A stretch of 64,000 nt of DNA, taken from the NCBI GenBank assembly GCA_002331385.1, contig DCYB01000013.1, positions 248,001-312,000 on the forward strand, written 5' to 3'. This document shows positions 36,490-45,022 of the stretch, in pieces. Positions within the stretch are counted from its first letter, which is position 1. Each line of letters begins with the position of its first letter. The stretch comes from Comamonadaceae bacterium UBA2121. Its GTDB lineage: Bacteria; Pseudomonadota; Gammaproteobacteria; Burkholderiales; Burkholderiaceae_C. The notes beneath the pieces are model-generated. The model saw only the letters and a list, made by a program, of their open reading frames with translations, was not told the origin of the DNA and searched no databases. Both the position numbers and the translations under genes were made by a program.

Positions 36490-36659
36490 GATTCCTGGAA
36501 ATGCACGCGCTCGGCGAATTCGCCTTGCTTGCCTACATTGAACGAGGCCACAGGGCGGTGATAACCCATCACGCGCGTCCAGACTTCGCAAGGCTGGCGT
36601 TCCGCATCGCTCAGCGTCATCGTGGTTGTGGGCGCTGGTACCTGGATCACTTCGGTCAT
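36465..36659 (-). CDS. Separate glycyl-radical domain peptide of NrdD, 64 aa
   Basis: ATG 36659 follows an AAAGGAG site. CEVWTRVMGYHRPVASFNVGKQGE (24-47) aligns with the extreme C-terminus of E. coli NrdD (RVCGYLGSPDARPFNAGKQEE), where the Gly in RVxGY carries the radical; here that is Gly32. The large gene upstream stops without this motif. The peptide is therefore likely the radical-bearing tail supplied in trans. Small proteins of this type are often labelled anaerobic ribonucleoside-triphosphate reductase. Confidence 0.78.
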   Translation of the reverse strand: MTEVIQVPAPTTTMTLSDAERQPCEVWTRVMGYHRPVASFNVGKQGEFAERVHFQESCCSSPSR

Positions 36660-36685
36660 GACAGACTCCTTTCGTTGACAAAAAA

Positions 36686-38698
36686 TCAGACCGCCTCGCG
36701 CTGCTTGCGCGCGAGGATTTCCGCATCACAGGTCGGACAGAATTCGTGGTGCCCGGCGAGGTAGCCATGCGTAGGGCAGATGGAAAATGTCGGCGTCACG
36801 GTGATGTAGGGAAGGCGAAAGCGCGTGAGCGCGCGCCGCACCAGATCGCGGCAGGCGGCGGCGCTGGACAGGCGCTCGTTCATGTAGAGGTGCAGCACGG
36901 TGCCGCCGGTGTACTTGCGTTGCAGTTCGTCCTGGCGCTCCAATGCCTCGAACGGGTCTTCGGTGAAGCCGACAGGCAATTGCGACGAGTTGGTGTAGTA
37001 CGGGTTCTGCACCGTTCCGGCCTGCAGGATGGCGGGATAGCGCTTGCGGTCTTCCTTGGCAAAGCGGTAGGTGGTGCCCTCGGCAGGCGTCGCTTCGAGG
37101 TTGTACATGTGCCCTGTTTCCTCCTGGAACGCCACCATGCGCTCGCGCACGTGGTCGAGCATGCGGGTGGCGAATGCGTGGCCCCAGGGCGTGGTGATGT
37201 CGTGCTCGTCGCGGGTGAAGTTGCGGATCATCTCGTTGATGCCGTTCACGCCAATGGTCGAGAAGTGATTGCGCAAGGTGCCCAGATAGCGCCGCGTGTA
37301 GGGGAACAGGCCCTGGTCCATGAGTCGCTGGATCACCTTGCGTTTGATCTCCAGGCTCTGGCGGCCCAATTCCATCAATTGGTCGAGCTGGGCATAGAGC
37401 GCGGCTTCGTCACCCGCATGCACATGGCCCAGCCGGGCGCAGTTGATGGTCACGACGCCCAGCGAGCCGGTCTGCTCCGCCGAGCCGAACAGGCCGTTGC
37501 CGCGCTTGAGCAATTCGCGCAGATCGAGCTGCAGGCGGCAGCACATGGAGCGGATCTGGTTGGGCTTGAGTTCGGAGTTGATGAAGTTCTGGAAATAGGG
37601 CAGTCCGTACCGGGCCGTCATCTCGAACAGCGGCAGCGTGTTGGGGTGCTCCCAGTCGAAATCGGCGGTGATGTTGTAGGTCGGGATGGGGAAGGTGAAC
37701 ACCCGGCCTTTGGCGTCGCCAGCGGTCATCACGTCGATATAGGCGCGGTTGATCAGGTCCATTTCGGCCTGCAACTCGCCATAGGTGAAGGGCATTTCCT
37801 CGCCACCAATCACCGGCACTTGCTCGCGCAGATCTTCGGGGCAGATCCAATCGAAAGTGAGGTTGGTAAAGGGCGTCTGCGTGCCCCAGCGCGATGGCAC
37901 GTTGAGGTTGTAGATGAGCTCCTGCAGACACTGGCGCACGTCGTCATAGTGCAGCCGATCCTTGCGCACGAAGGGCGCCAGATAGGTGTCGAACGAGCTG
38001 AACGCCTGCGCGCCCGCCCATTCGTTCTGCATGGTGCCGAGGAAGTTGACGATCTGACCGACGGCGCTGGACAGATGCTTTGGCGGCCCCGACTCCACCT
38101 TGCCCGGCACGCCATTCAACCCTTCATGCAGCAAGGTGCGCAACGACCAGCCCGCGCAGTAGCCGGCAAGCATGTCCAGATCGTGCACGTGGAGATCGGC
38201 CTCGCGGTGGGCGCGGCCCACTTCGGGCGGATACACATGGTTGAGCCAATAGTTGGCGACGACCTTGCCGGACACGTTCAGGATGAGACCGCCCAGCGAA
38301 TAGCCCTGATTGGCGTTGGCGTTGACGCGCCAGTCGGTCTGCTGCAGGTACTCGTTCATGGAGGTTTCCACGTCCACCAGACTGGAGCGGTCAGCGCGCA
38401 ACTTGCGGTGCTGCTCGCGATAGACGATGTAGGCGCGCAGCGTGTTCAGCAGTCCCGCATCGAACAGCGTGGATTCGACTGCGTCCTGAATCTGCTCCAC
38501 GGTGGGCGTGTCCGTTCCGTGAACTGCCAGGCGAGGCAACACGCCGTCGGCGGTGAGGGCGCGGGCGCGCTCTGCGTCAAACTCCCCACTGGCCTGACCC
38601 GCGCGGGCAATGGCGGTTGCAATCTTTTCGGGATCGAACTCCACCACGGTGCCGTGCCGTTTGATGATGTATCCAGGACAAGTAGATGCTTGACTCAT
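36686..38698 (-). CDS. nrdD: Anaerobic (class III) ribonucleoside-triphosphate reductase, large catalytic part
   Basis: 670 aa. An N-terminal ATP-cone (YIIKRHGTVVEFDPEKIATAIARAG) is followed by the alpha/beta barrel with HVHDLDMLAGYCAGWSLRTLL, FLGTMQNEWAGAQAFSSFDTYLAP and GSLGVVTINCARLGH. It ends in a zinc ribbon (CPTHGY, then FCPTCDAEI). No RVxGY glycyl motif is present; that is carried by the 64-aa gene 26 bp downstream. The enzyme reduces NTPs to dNTPs without oxygen. Confidence 0.9.
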   Translation of the reverse strand: MSQASTCPGYIIKRHGTVVEFDPEKIATAIARAGQASGEFDAERARALTADGVLPRLAVHGTDTPTVEQIQDAVESTLFDAGLLNTLRAYIVYREQHRKLRADRSSLVDVETSMNEYLQQTDWRVNANANQGYSLGGLILNVSGKVVANYWLNHVYPPEVGRAHREADLHVHDLDMLAGYCAGWSLRTLLHEGLNGVPGKVESGPPKHLSSAVGQIVNFLGTMQNEWAGAQAFSSFDTYLAPFVRKDRLHYDDVRQCLQELIYNLNVPSRWGTQTPFTNLTFDWICPEDLREQVPVIGGEEMPFTYGELQAEMDLINRAYIDVMTAGDAKGRVFTFPIPTYNITADFDWEHPNTLPLFEMTARYGLPYFQNFINSELKPNQIRSMCCRLQLDLRELLKRGNGLFGSAEQTGSLGVVTINCARLGHVHAGDEAALYAQLDQLMELGRQSLEIKRKVIQRLMDQGLFPYTRRYLGTLRNHFSTIGVNGINEMIRNFTRDEHDITTPWGHAFATRMLDHVRERMVAFQEETGHMYNLEATPAEGTTYRFAKEDRKRYPAILQAGTVQNPYYTNSSQLPVGFTEDPFEALERQDELQRKYTGGTVLHLYMNERLSSAAACRDLVRRALTRFRLPYITVTPTFSICPTHGYLAGHHEFCPTCDAEILARKQREAV

Positions 38699-38711
38699 GA
38701 GATTCCTTTAG

Positions 38712-38727
38712 ACGCTAGATGTAGTGG
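38712..38727. promoter_or_regulatory. NrdR box (proximal)
   Basis: ACGCTAGATGTAGTGG, a near-match to the NrdR palindrome ACACTATATATAGTGT, 14 bp upstream of the nrdD start codon and 32 bp from the second box. Confidence 0.75.
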
Positions 38728-38743
38728 TCGATGTGCATCGTAG

Positions 38744-38759
38744 ACACTACAGGTAGTGT
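38744..38759. promoter_or_regulatory. NrdR box (distal)
   Basis: ACACTACAGGTAGTGT, a nearly perfect inverted repeat. The 32-bp start-to-start spacing to the proximal box is about three helical turns, as usual for NrdR. ATP/dATP-dependent repression of nrdD by NrdR is expected. Confidence 0.82.
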
Positions 38760-39052
38760 TTCAAGTCTCTTCTTATATTTCGATGGCGTATTGGTCTGGC
38801 GTCTAACCCAGATCAAATCGCGGGCAGTTTCGGCTTTACATCGACGAGAGCTCGGGCGTACTCGCGCCTGCGCGGACACGCACGAATCGGCGCTTGGAAA
38901 AAAGCCCGGATGGAGTGCGCAGCACCGTTCACTGCGGCGTGGGTGCGCGCGGCCGAACTTCGCAAACTTGGCAAGCAGGCGCGACGCGATTTGCAATGTC
39001 TCGCTTTTTCAGGGCTGTCTGTCGACCGCGCTTTTGCATAAATTGCAAATCC
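38760..39052. other. Intergenic region, promoters only
   Basis: Nothing gene-like between the NrdR boxes and the thioesterase start. No FNR-type site (TTGAT-N4-ATCAA) was found, although anaerobic control of nrdD would be expected. Confidence 0.4.
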
Positions 39053-39439
39053 ATGACGACACCGACAGGAACCATCGAAACCACGGAGCTGGTGCTCCCG
39101 GTCCATGCCAACCACCACGGCACGCTCTTTGCCGGACAGGGGCTGCAAATGCTGGCCAAGGTCGCATTTCTGTCGGCCCGCAGTCTGGCCCAGCGCGAGG
39201 TGGTGATGGCCTCGGTCACCAGCGTGGACTTTTGCGCGCCGACACCTGTCGGACATGAACTGCTACTGCGGGGCTGGGTGAGCCGTGTTGGCCGCACGTC
39301 CATGACCGTCTGCGTCACGGGTTTGGCACGCGCACCGGGCGTGCCGTTGGAAGAGGTGCTCAAGGGCGTGTTCGAAATGGTGGCCGTGGATGGCCACGGG
39401 CGCCCCGTGGCGGTGGAACGTGCGTACCTGCGCGCGTGA
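39053..39439 (+). CDS. YciA-like acyl-CoA thioesterase (hotdog fold)
   Basis: 128 aa from ATG 39053 (MTTPTGTIET). The segment HANHHGTLFAGQGLQMLAKVAFLSARSLAQ matches the BACH/YciA motif N-H-x-G-T-x-F-G-G, with Ala-Gly in place of the Gly pair. VTSVDFCAPTPVGHELLL is the second conserved strand. It would hydrolyse acyl-CoAs in the cytoplasm; substrate range unknown. Confidence 0.8.
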   Translation: MTTPTGTIETTELVLPVHANHHGTLFAGQGLQMLAKVAFLSARSLAQREVVMASVTSVDFCAPTPVGHELLLRGWVSRVGRTSMTVCVTGLARAPGVPLEEVLKGVFEMVAVDGHGRPVAVERAYLRA

Positions 39440-39484
39440 TGATGCGCATGTGTTGCGCCGTCCCAGCGGGCGCTGCCGTCGTGG

Positions 39485-40390
39485 CTACGCGCCGCTCTGC
39501 GCTCGCTGGCGTGATTGGCTCGCCAGCGCAATGAAGGCGCGCACGTAGTCCGTTTCCAGATCGCCTTCGCGCACGCCCAGATAGATCTGTTTGGGGATGC
39601 CTTGCGCGCCCAACCGTTTCGGCACGACATCCATCTTCTGCGCATATTCCTTCACCAGCCAACGGGGCAGGGCGGTCACGCCGCGTCCGCTGGCGACCAT
39701 CTGCATCATGATGTCGGTGTTCTCGATGGCTTTGTGTCGGCGCGGCGTGATGCGGGCGGGCGCAAGAAACTGGTTGAACACATCCAGCCGGTCGATGCCG
39801 ACCGGGTAGGTGATGAGCACCTCGTCCGCCAGATCGGCTGGCTCGATCTGCCTGCGCTTGGCTAGGCGGTGGTCGCTCGCCACGGCCAGCACCTGCTCGT
39901 AGTCGAACACCGGCTGGAAGACGATGCCCGGCTTGTCCAGAGGATCGGGCGTGACGAGCAGATCGATCTCATAGCCGAACAGCGCGCCGATGCCGCCAAA
40001 CTGAAATTTCTGTTTTACGTCCACCTCCACATCGGGCCATTGCGCGAGGTAGGGCGACACGATTTTGAGCAACCACTGGTAGCACGGATGGCACTCCATT
40101 CCGATGCGCAGCGCGCCGCGCTCGCCTTGCGCATATTGGCGCAGGCGCTCCTCGGCCAGATCGAGTTGCGGCAATACGCGGTTGGCAACGGCCAGCAGAT
40201 ATTGCCCCGCCTGGGTGAGCCGCAAGTGGCGCCCTTCACGCAACCAGATGGCAGTGCCAAGTTGCTGCTCCAGCTTTTTCATGCTGTGGCTGAGCGCGGA
40301 CTGCGTCACGAACAGCACCTCTGCGGCGGCGGTTAGTGAGCCCTGCTTTTCGACCTCCTGGACGATGGACAGATGGATGCGTTCGAGCAT
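39485..40390 (-). CDS. metR: LysR-family regulator, MetR-like
   Basis: 301 aa. The N-terminal HTH reads QEVEKQGSLTAAAEVLFVTQSALSHSMKKLEQQLGTAIW. The effector domain has RIGMECHPCYQWLLKIVSPYLAQWPDVEVDV, which is characteristic of MetR. It is divergent from metE with a 108-bp gap, the standard metR-metE arrangement; homocysteine would be the coactivator. Confidence 0.88.
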   Translation of the reverse strand: MLERIHLSIVQEVEKQGSLTAAAEVLFVTQSALSHSMKKLEQQLGTAIWLREGRHLRLTQAGQYLLAVANRVLPQLDLAEERLRQYAQGERGALRIGMECHPCYQWLLKIVSPYLAQWPDVEVDVKQKFQFGGIGALFGYEIDLLVTPDPLDKPGIVFQPVFDYEQVLAVASDHRLAKRRQIEPADLADEVLITYPVGIDRLDVFNQFLAPARITPRRHKAIENTDIMMQMVASGRGVTALPRWLVKEYAQKMDVVPKRLGAQGIPKQIYLGVREGDLETDYVRAFIALASQSRQRAQSGA

Positions 40391-40498
40391 GATGCGCTAT
40401 ATGAGTGAAATTCATTGATATGTGAATAAAGACCATTTTACTTCATGAGTGATGCTGCCTACGATCGGCACCATTCTCGAATTCACACGGATGAACAC

Positions 40499-42796
40499 AT
40501 GGCCACCATTCACAATCTTGGATTTCCCCGCATTGGCGCACAGCGAGAACTGAAGTTCGCGCTGGAGTCGTACTGGAAGGGCGACACGTCGCGCGCGCAA
40601 CTCCAAACGCTTGGCGCAGAACTGCGCCAACGCCATTGGGCGCAACAGCAGGGCCTGGACCTCGTGCCCGTGGGCGATTTTGCGTTCTACGATCAAGTGC
40701 TCGACATGAGCTTCACGCTGGGCCATCTGCCCGAGCGCGTGCAGAACTTTCATGGCGACGCGCTGGACAATTATTTCCGCGTCGCTCGTGGTCGCTCCGC
40801 CAGCGATGCGCACGATCACGCGGCATGCTGCGGAGGCGTTGCAGCAGGTGAGATGACCAAGTGGTTCGACATTAATTACCACTACATCGTCCCGGAATTC
40901 AGCGCCGCAACGCAATTCAAGCTCGACACATCGCGCCTGCTGGCGCAATTGGCCGAAGCCAAAGCGCAAGGCGTGCGCACCAAGCCGGTCATCATCGGCC
41001 CCGTCACCTATCTGGCTATTGGCAAGGCCAAGGACGGCACCAACAAGCTCGATCTGCTGCAACGCCTGTTGCCCGCATATTGCGAACTGCTGGACGCGCT
41101 GGCCGGTGAGGGAGTGGAGTGGGTGCAAATCGACGAGCCCATCCTGGTGACTGAACTGGACGCCGATTGGCAGCACGCGTTCAACACCGCGTACCACCAA
41201 CTGAAGACCGCCAAGGTCAAGTTGCTGCTCGCCACCTATTTCGGCCAACTGCTCGACAACAAGCATCTGGCCGCCAATCTGCCCGTCGCCGGTCTGCACG
41301 TCGATGCCGTGAACGGCAGCCGCGACGACGTGCTGCAATTGATCGGCATGCTACCGGGCCACAAGGTGCTGTCGATTGGCGTGATCAGTGGTCGCAACAT
41401 CTGGAAGACCGACCTCAACGATGTGCTCGATTGGCTGGAGCCTCTGGCGCAGCGACTGGGCGAGCGCTTGTGGATCGCGCCGTCGTGCTCGCTGCTGCAC
41501 GTGCCTGTCGATCTGGACAACGAAGACCAGCTCGATGCCGAGGTGAAATCGTGGCTCGCCTTTGCGCTGCAAAAGTTGCAGGAGCTCCGCATCCTGGGCA
41601 CAGCCTTGCGCGATGGGCGCACAGCCGTCCAGGACGCGCTCGCCGCTAATCAAGCAGCACTGAGCGCGCGCCGCCAGTCGCCGCGCGTGAACCATCCCGC
41701 CGTGCAACAGGCCGTGGCCCAAATCGGCAAGCATCTCGGATTGCGCGAGAGCACCTATCACCAGCGCGCCAGCAAGCAGTCCGCCCATCTGCAATTGCCC
41801 GCCTACCCGACGACCACCATTGGCTCGTTTCCACAGACGGCCGACATCCGGCGCGCGCGCAGCGAATTCAGGGCAGGGCGGCTGGATCGTGTCGCCTACC
41901 AGGCGGCCATGCGCGCCGAAATCGAACGCAGCGTGCGCGAACAAGAGCGCCTGGGTCTCGACGTACTGGTGCACGGCGAGGCAGAGCGCAACGACATGGT
42001 CGAGTACTTCGGCGAGCAACTGGAAGGCTATGCGTTCAGCCAGTTCGGCTGGGTGCAATCCTACGGCTCGCGTTGCGTCAAGCCGCCCATCCTGTTTGGT
42101 GACATCAGCCGCCCGCGCGCCATGACCGTGGAATGGATCACCTACGCGCAATCGCTCACCGACAAGCCGATGAAGGGCATGCTCACCGGCCCGGTCACGA
42201 TCCTCAACTGGTCCTTCGTGCGCGACGACCAGCCGCGCTCGGTGTCGTGCAAGCAACTGGCGCTGGCGATCCGGGAGGAAGTGCTGGACCTCGAAAGAGC
42301 CGGCGTGCGCATCATCCAGATCGACGAAGCGGCGCTGCGCGAAGGCCTGCCGCTGCGTAAATCTCAATGGAAGGACTACCTCGACTGGGCCATCGAAAGC
42401 TTTCGCATCACCGCCAATGGCGTGCGGGACGAAACCCAGATCCACACCCACATGTGCTATTCGGAGTTCAACGACATCATCGACTCCATCGCAGACATGG
42501 ACGCCGACGTCATCACCATCGAAACGTCGCGCTCGGACATGGAGCTGCTGGATGCGTTCGATGACTTCAACTACCCGAACGAGATCGGCCCCGGCGTATA
42601 CGACATCCATTCGCCCAACATCCCGACCGAGCGCGACATCATCGAGCTGATGAAAAAAGCCGCCACGCGCATCCCGGCGGAACGCCTGTGGGTCAACCCC
42701 GACTGCGGGCTCAAGACACGTCAATGGAACGAGGTGATTCCCGCGCTGCAGAACATGGTGCAGGCCGCAAGAACGTTGCGCGCGGAAATGGCGTAA
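40499..42796 (+). CDS. metE: Cobalamin-independent methionine synthase
   Basis: 765 aa from ATG 40499 (MATIHNLGFPRIGAQRELKFALE), which matches the usual N-terminus; an upstream ATG at 40445 would add 18 residues. C-terminal zinc and substrate motifs include PTTTIGSFPQT, DVLVHGEAERNDMVEYF, QIDEAALREGLPLR, IHTHMCYSEF and WVNPDCGLKTR. It transfers the methyl group of 5-methyltetrahydropteroyl-triglutamate to homocysteine without B12. Confidence 0.95.
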   Translation: MATIHNLGFPRIGAQRELKFALESYWKGDTSRAQLQTLGAELRQRHWAQQQGLDLVPVGDFAFYDQVLDMSFTLGHLPERVQNFHGDALDNYFRVARGRSASDAHDHAACCGGVAAGEMTKWFDINYHYIVPEFSAATQFKLDTSRLLAQLAEAKAQGVRTKPVIIGPVTYLAIGKAKDGTNKLDLLQRLLPAYCELLDALAGEGVEWVQIDEPILVTELDADWQHAFNTAYHQLKTAKVKLLLATYFGQLLDNKHLAANLPVAGLHVDAVNGSRDDVLQLIGMLPGHKVLSIGVISGRNIWKTDLNDVLDWLEPLAQRLGERLWIAPSCSLLHVPVDLDNEDQLDAEVKSWLAFALQKLQELRILGTALRDGRTAVQDALAANQAALSARRQSPRVNHPAVQQAVAQIGKHLGLRESTYHQRASKQSAHLQLPAYPTTTIGSFPQTADIRRARSEFRAGRLDRVAYQAAMRAEIERSVREQERLGLDVLVHGEAERNDMVEYFGEQLEGYAFSQFGWVQSYGSRCVKPPILFGDISRPRAMTVEWITYAQSLTDKPMKGMLTGPVTILNWSFVRDDQPRSVSCKQLALAIREEVLDLERAGVRIIQIDEAALREGLPLRKSQWKDYLDWAIESFRITANGVRDETQIHTHMCYSEFNDIIDSIADMDADVITIETSRSDMELLDAFDDFNYPNEIGPGVYDIHSPNIPTERDIIELMKKAATRIPAERLWVNPDCGLKTRQWNEVIPALQNMVQAARTLRAEMA

Positions 42797-43026
42797 GAGG
42801 GCGGCTGACGCGCGCTGCCAGGCAGCGAAGGAGTCTCACGCGCTCGTTGCCTCAGCGCCCCCAGATGGGAGGAAACTCTCGCCAAACGGTAGGCATAGGT
42901 GATGGCACGGCGCCATGTTCCTCTCCTGTTAAGGGGCCGTTCCTACAACGGCAATACCGTCTTCGCACTACAGTGGAGGGGTGCTCCCGGACATTCCGGG
43001 AATACCAAACGAGACAGGAGCACCAC
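42797..43026. other. Intergenic region downstream of metE
   Basis: 230 bp without a gene. Imperfect repeats such as GGCCGTTCC..GGCAATACC and CCGGACATTCCGG (about 42988-43000) are present; the latter is a short palindrome near the next promoter. No strong terminator for metE was seen. Confidence 0.35.
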
Positions 43027-43431
43027 ATGAAACCCCTCATCGTAGATTCCGATATGCGGGCCTTGATTGGAGGCGCGTTCTACCCAACCGGCCACACCAT
43101 GGTGATGTTCGCCGACGAACAGCGCGCGCGCAGCGCGGTGGAACAACTGCTGGCGAACGGCTTCACAGGCGACGATATTTATTTCGCCTCTCCCACCGAG
43201 GTCATCGCGCAGATCGCGCCCACCGTTGAGCATGGAGACGAGCCCCTGCCATCGGCCGGCACAGACGGCGCAACCGCGCGCGAGTTTTTGCAGTTGGCAC
43301 GCCAAGGTCAATATGCGCTATTGGTCGTGACCGCCAAAGACGACGCAGCACAGCGGCTCAAAGAGGTGCTCGCGAGCAGCGGCTTCAGCATCGCGCGGCG
43401 TTATTACTCGCTTGCGATCGAAGATCTGTGA
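43027..43431 (+). CDS. Hypothetical stress-type protein, 134 aa
   Basis: ATG 43027 has an AGGAG site. The protein has alternating alpha/beta segments (HTMVMFADEQRARSAVEQLLANGFTGDDIYFA, then QYALLVVTAKDDAAQRLKEVLASSGFSIARRYYSLAIEDL), like the two halves of a ferredoxin-like or general-stress 17M-type domain that senses or binds a small ligand. No signal peptide. First gene of the stress-related block. Confidence 0.55.
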   Translation: MKPLIVDSDMRALIGGAFYPTGHTMVMFADEQRARSAVEQLLANGFTGDDIYFASPTEVIAQIAPTVEHGDEPLPSAGTDGATAREFLQLARQGQYALLVVTAKDDAAQRLKEVLASSGFSIARRYYSLAIEDL

Positions 43432-43436
43432 TTTGT

Positions 43437-44182
43437 GCGATTTGAAGGCGTTTCATTCCAGTACAGCCAAAGCGATTCCCCGCACTCAAAGGAATCGATG
43501 CGCATATCCCGGCACGCAGCCTGACCGCGCTGGTCGGACCTTCCGGGTCGGGTAAAACGACCGTGACACGTTTGTTGTTGCGGCAGGCCGACCCGCAAGA
43601 GGGGGGGGTACTCTTTGGCGGTGTGGACGTTCGGCATATACCGCTGGAAACCCTGCACAGCAGGGTGTCGGTCGTGTTTCAGGATGTCTACCTGTTTGAC
43701 GACACCGTTATGGGAAATATCCGCATGGCGCGGCCTGAAACCAGCGATGCCGAAGTGGCCGAGGCCGCACGCACCGCGCAGTGCCTGGAATTCATTGAGC
43801 GCCTTCCGCAAGGCTGGAACACCCGCCTGGGCGATATCGGCGGGCGACTCTCTGGAGGCGAGCGCCAACGCATCTCCATTGCCCGCGCATTGCTGAAAAA
43901 TGCCCCGATTGTGGTGCTGGATGAGCCACCGCGGCGCTCGATACCGAAAGCGAAGTGGCCGTACAGCGCGCCATCGATGCACTGGTGCGCGATAAGACCG
44001 TCATCGTCATCGCGCACAGGCTTTCCACCATTGCAGGCGCCGACCAGATTCTGGTGATCGATAAAGGCCAAGTCGTGGAGGCCGGAGTGCATAGGGACCT
44101 GATGAATCGTCCCGGCAAATACGCGCGCATGTGTACAGCACAGCAGCAAGTGAAGCAATGGCGGCCCATGAATCCAAATTGA
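43437..44182 (+). pseudogene. Remnant of a siderophore/peptide-type ABC exporter (ATPase domain only)
   Basis: The ATPase half of a fused ABC exporter is readable in three frames: FEGVSFQYSQSD, then LTALVGPSGSGKTTVTRLLL (Walker A), RVSVVFQDVYLFDDTVMGNIRMA, RLSGGERQRISIARALLKNAPIVVLDE, then VAVQRAIDALVRDKTVIVIAHRLSTIAGAD. One-base losses near 43480 (DSP/ALKG) and 43923 (DEA/TAALD) break the frame. The membrane domain is missing. The QDVYLFDDTV style resembles YbtP/YbtQ and IrtA/B-like transporters. Confidence 0.8.
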
Positions 44183-44286
44183 AAACGTCGGATCAATCGC
44201 GTCCGGCGCAATGCGGAAAGTGGGGCCACTTAATAGTTGCCGTCGACATGCTTGGGTACAAATCGACGCCGCGCCCTTCAACTACT

Positions 44287-44598
44287 TTAGCGCCTGGAGA
44301 GGCAAAAACCCACTAATGCGCCAAGGGCGAAAGCTGTTCCCGCAATGCGCCACGGCTCTTCATGCGCGTACTCATTTCCGGCCCGAGCGATTTCGCGGGT
44401 GCGCTCGGCGGAGTCTTCAGCCGCCTGCACCATGGTTTCCCGAGCGTGGGATATGCCTTCACTTAATTTTTCGCGGAAGTCACGGAATTGGGGGATGGCA
44501 TCCAGCTCTTTGCTTGATAACAAGCCACTCAAATCGCTCAACAACTGCTTGATGTCCGAGGACACCCGGTCCGTGGGCTTGTTACTGGAAAAAAACAT
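44287..44598 (-). CDS. DUF883 (ElaB/YqjD-like) membrane-anchored protein
   Basis: About 103 aa starting MFFSSNKPTD. A long amphipathic helix (SSDIKQLLSDLSGLLSSKELDAI, EGISHARETMVQAAEDSAERTREIARAGNEY) is followed by a C-terminal membrane helix and SRR tail (EPWRIAGTAFALGALVGFCLSRR), the classic layout of ElaB/YqjD proteins. These stationary-phase proteins tether ribosomes to the inner membrane. Confidence 0.82.
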   Translation of the reverse strand: MFFSSNKPTDRVSSDIKQLLSDLSGLLSSKELDAIPQFRDFREKLSEGISHARETMVQAAEDSAERTREIARAGNEYAHEEPWRIAGTAFALGALVGFCLSRR

Positions 44599-44659
44599 GA
44601 CGATTCTCTCTTTCCGGGCCAAGGTCGACCCTCTGCAAAAAATACCGATCGATGACAAA

Positions 44660-45022
44660 AGTGGTAGTGACTTGCTACCGCCGCACGGCCCTCTTGAGTC
44701 CTACATTGCGGTCAGAGCCAACTCTTCACATACACCTGACTCAGATTAGCGCAAAGGCGCTGGGCGTCAGGTAGTCATAGCGATGACATGCCTGTAGGGA
44801 CATGACCGGCAAGACTCGATCAATGCGATTGACGAGTTGCGCCTACAAGGCTGGCGGTGGTATTGCGCTAAAGTTTTCGCATAAGGTGGTCGGCGCTGGC
44901 ACCTAGGCATGTGTGCAGGAATAACAATTGCTGGTTCGGCTGCTGGTGCATGCACTGGAATTTGGCTGCGACGCATAAAACTGACCACAGTATGGCGGCC
45001 CCATCCGAAACGAGGCAACGCG
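44660..45022. other. Intergenic region upstream of ku
   Basis: About 360 bp. No convincing gene; the longer open frames shadow each other and lack binding sites. It presumably holds divergent promoters for the DUF883 gene and ku. Confidence 0.4.

Noticed and set aside
36660..36690. Frameshift or misread stop between nrdD and the 64-aa tail
   Set aside because: A proper AAAGGAG site and ATG precede the tail, and its N-terminus has about 20 extra residues, so an organised split is more likely.
36746..38743. 665-codon + strand open frame
   Set aside because: Antisense shadow of nrdD, which has clear family motifs.
40400..40412. TGAAATTCA palindrome as a MetR site between metR and metE
   Set aside because: Shorter than the TGAAnnnnnTTCA consensus. 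Plausible by position but not strong enough to annotate.
40391..40498. SAM or cobalamin riboswitch before metE
   Set aside because: The 108-bp gap is too short and none of the conserved blocks is present.
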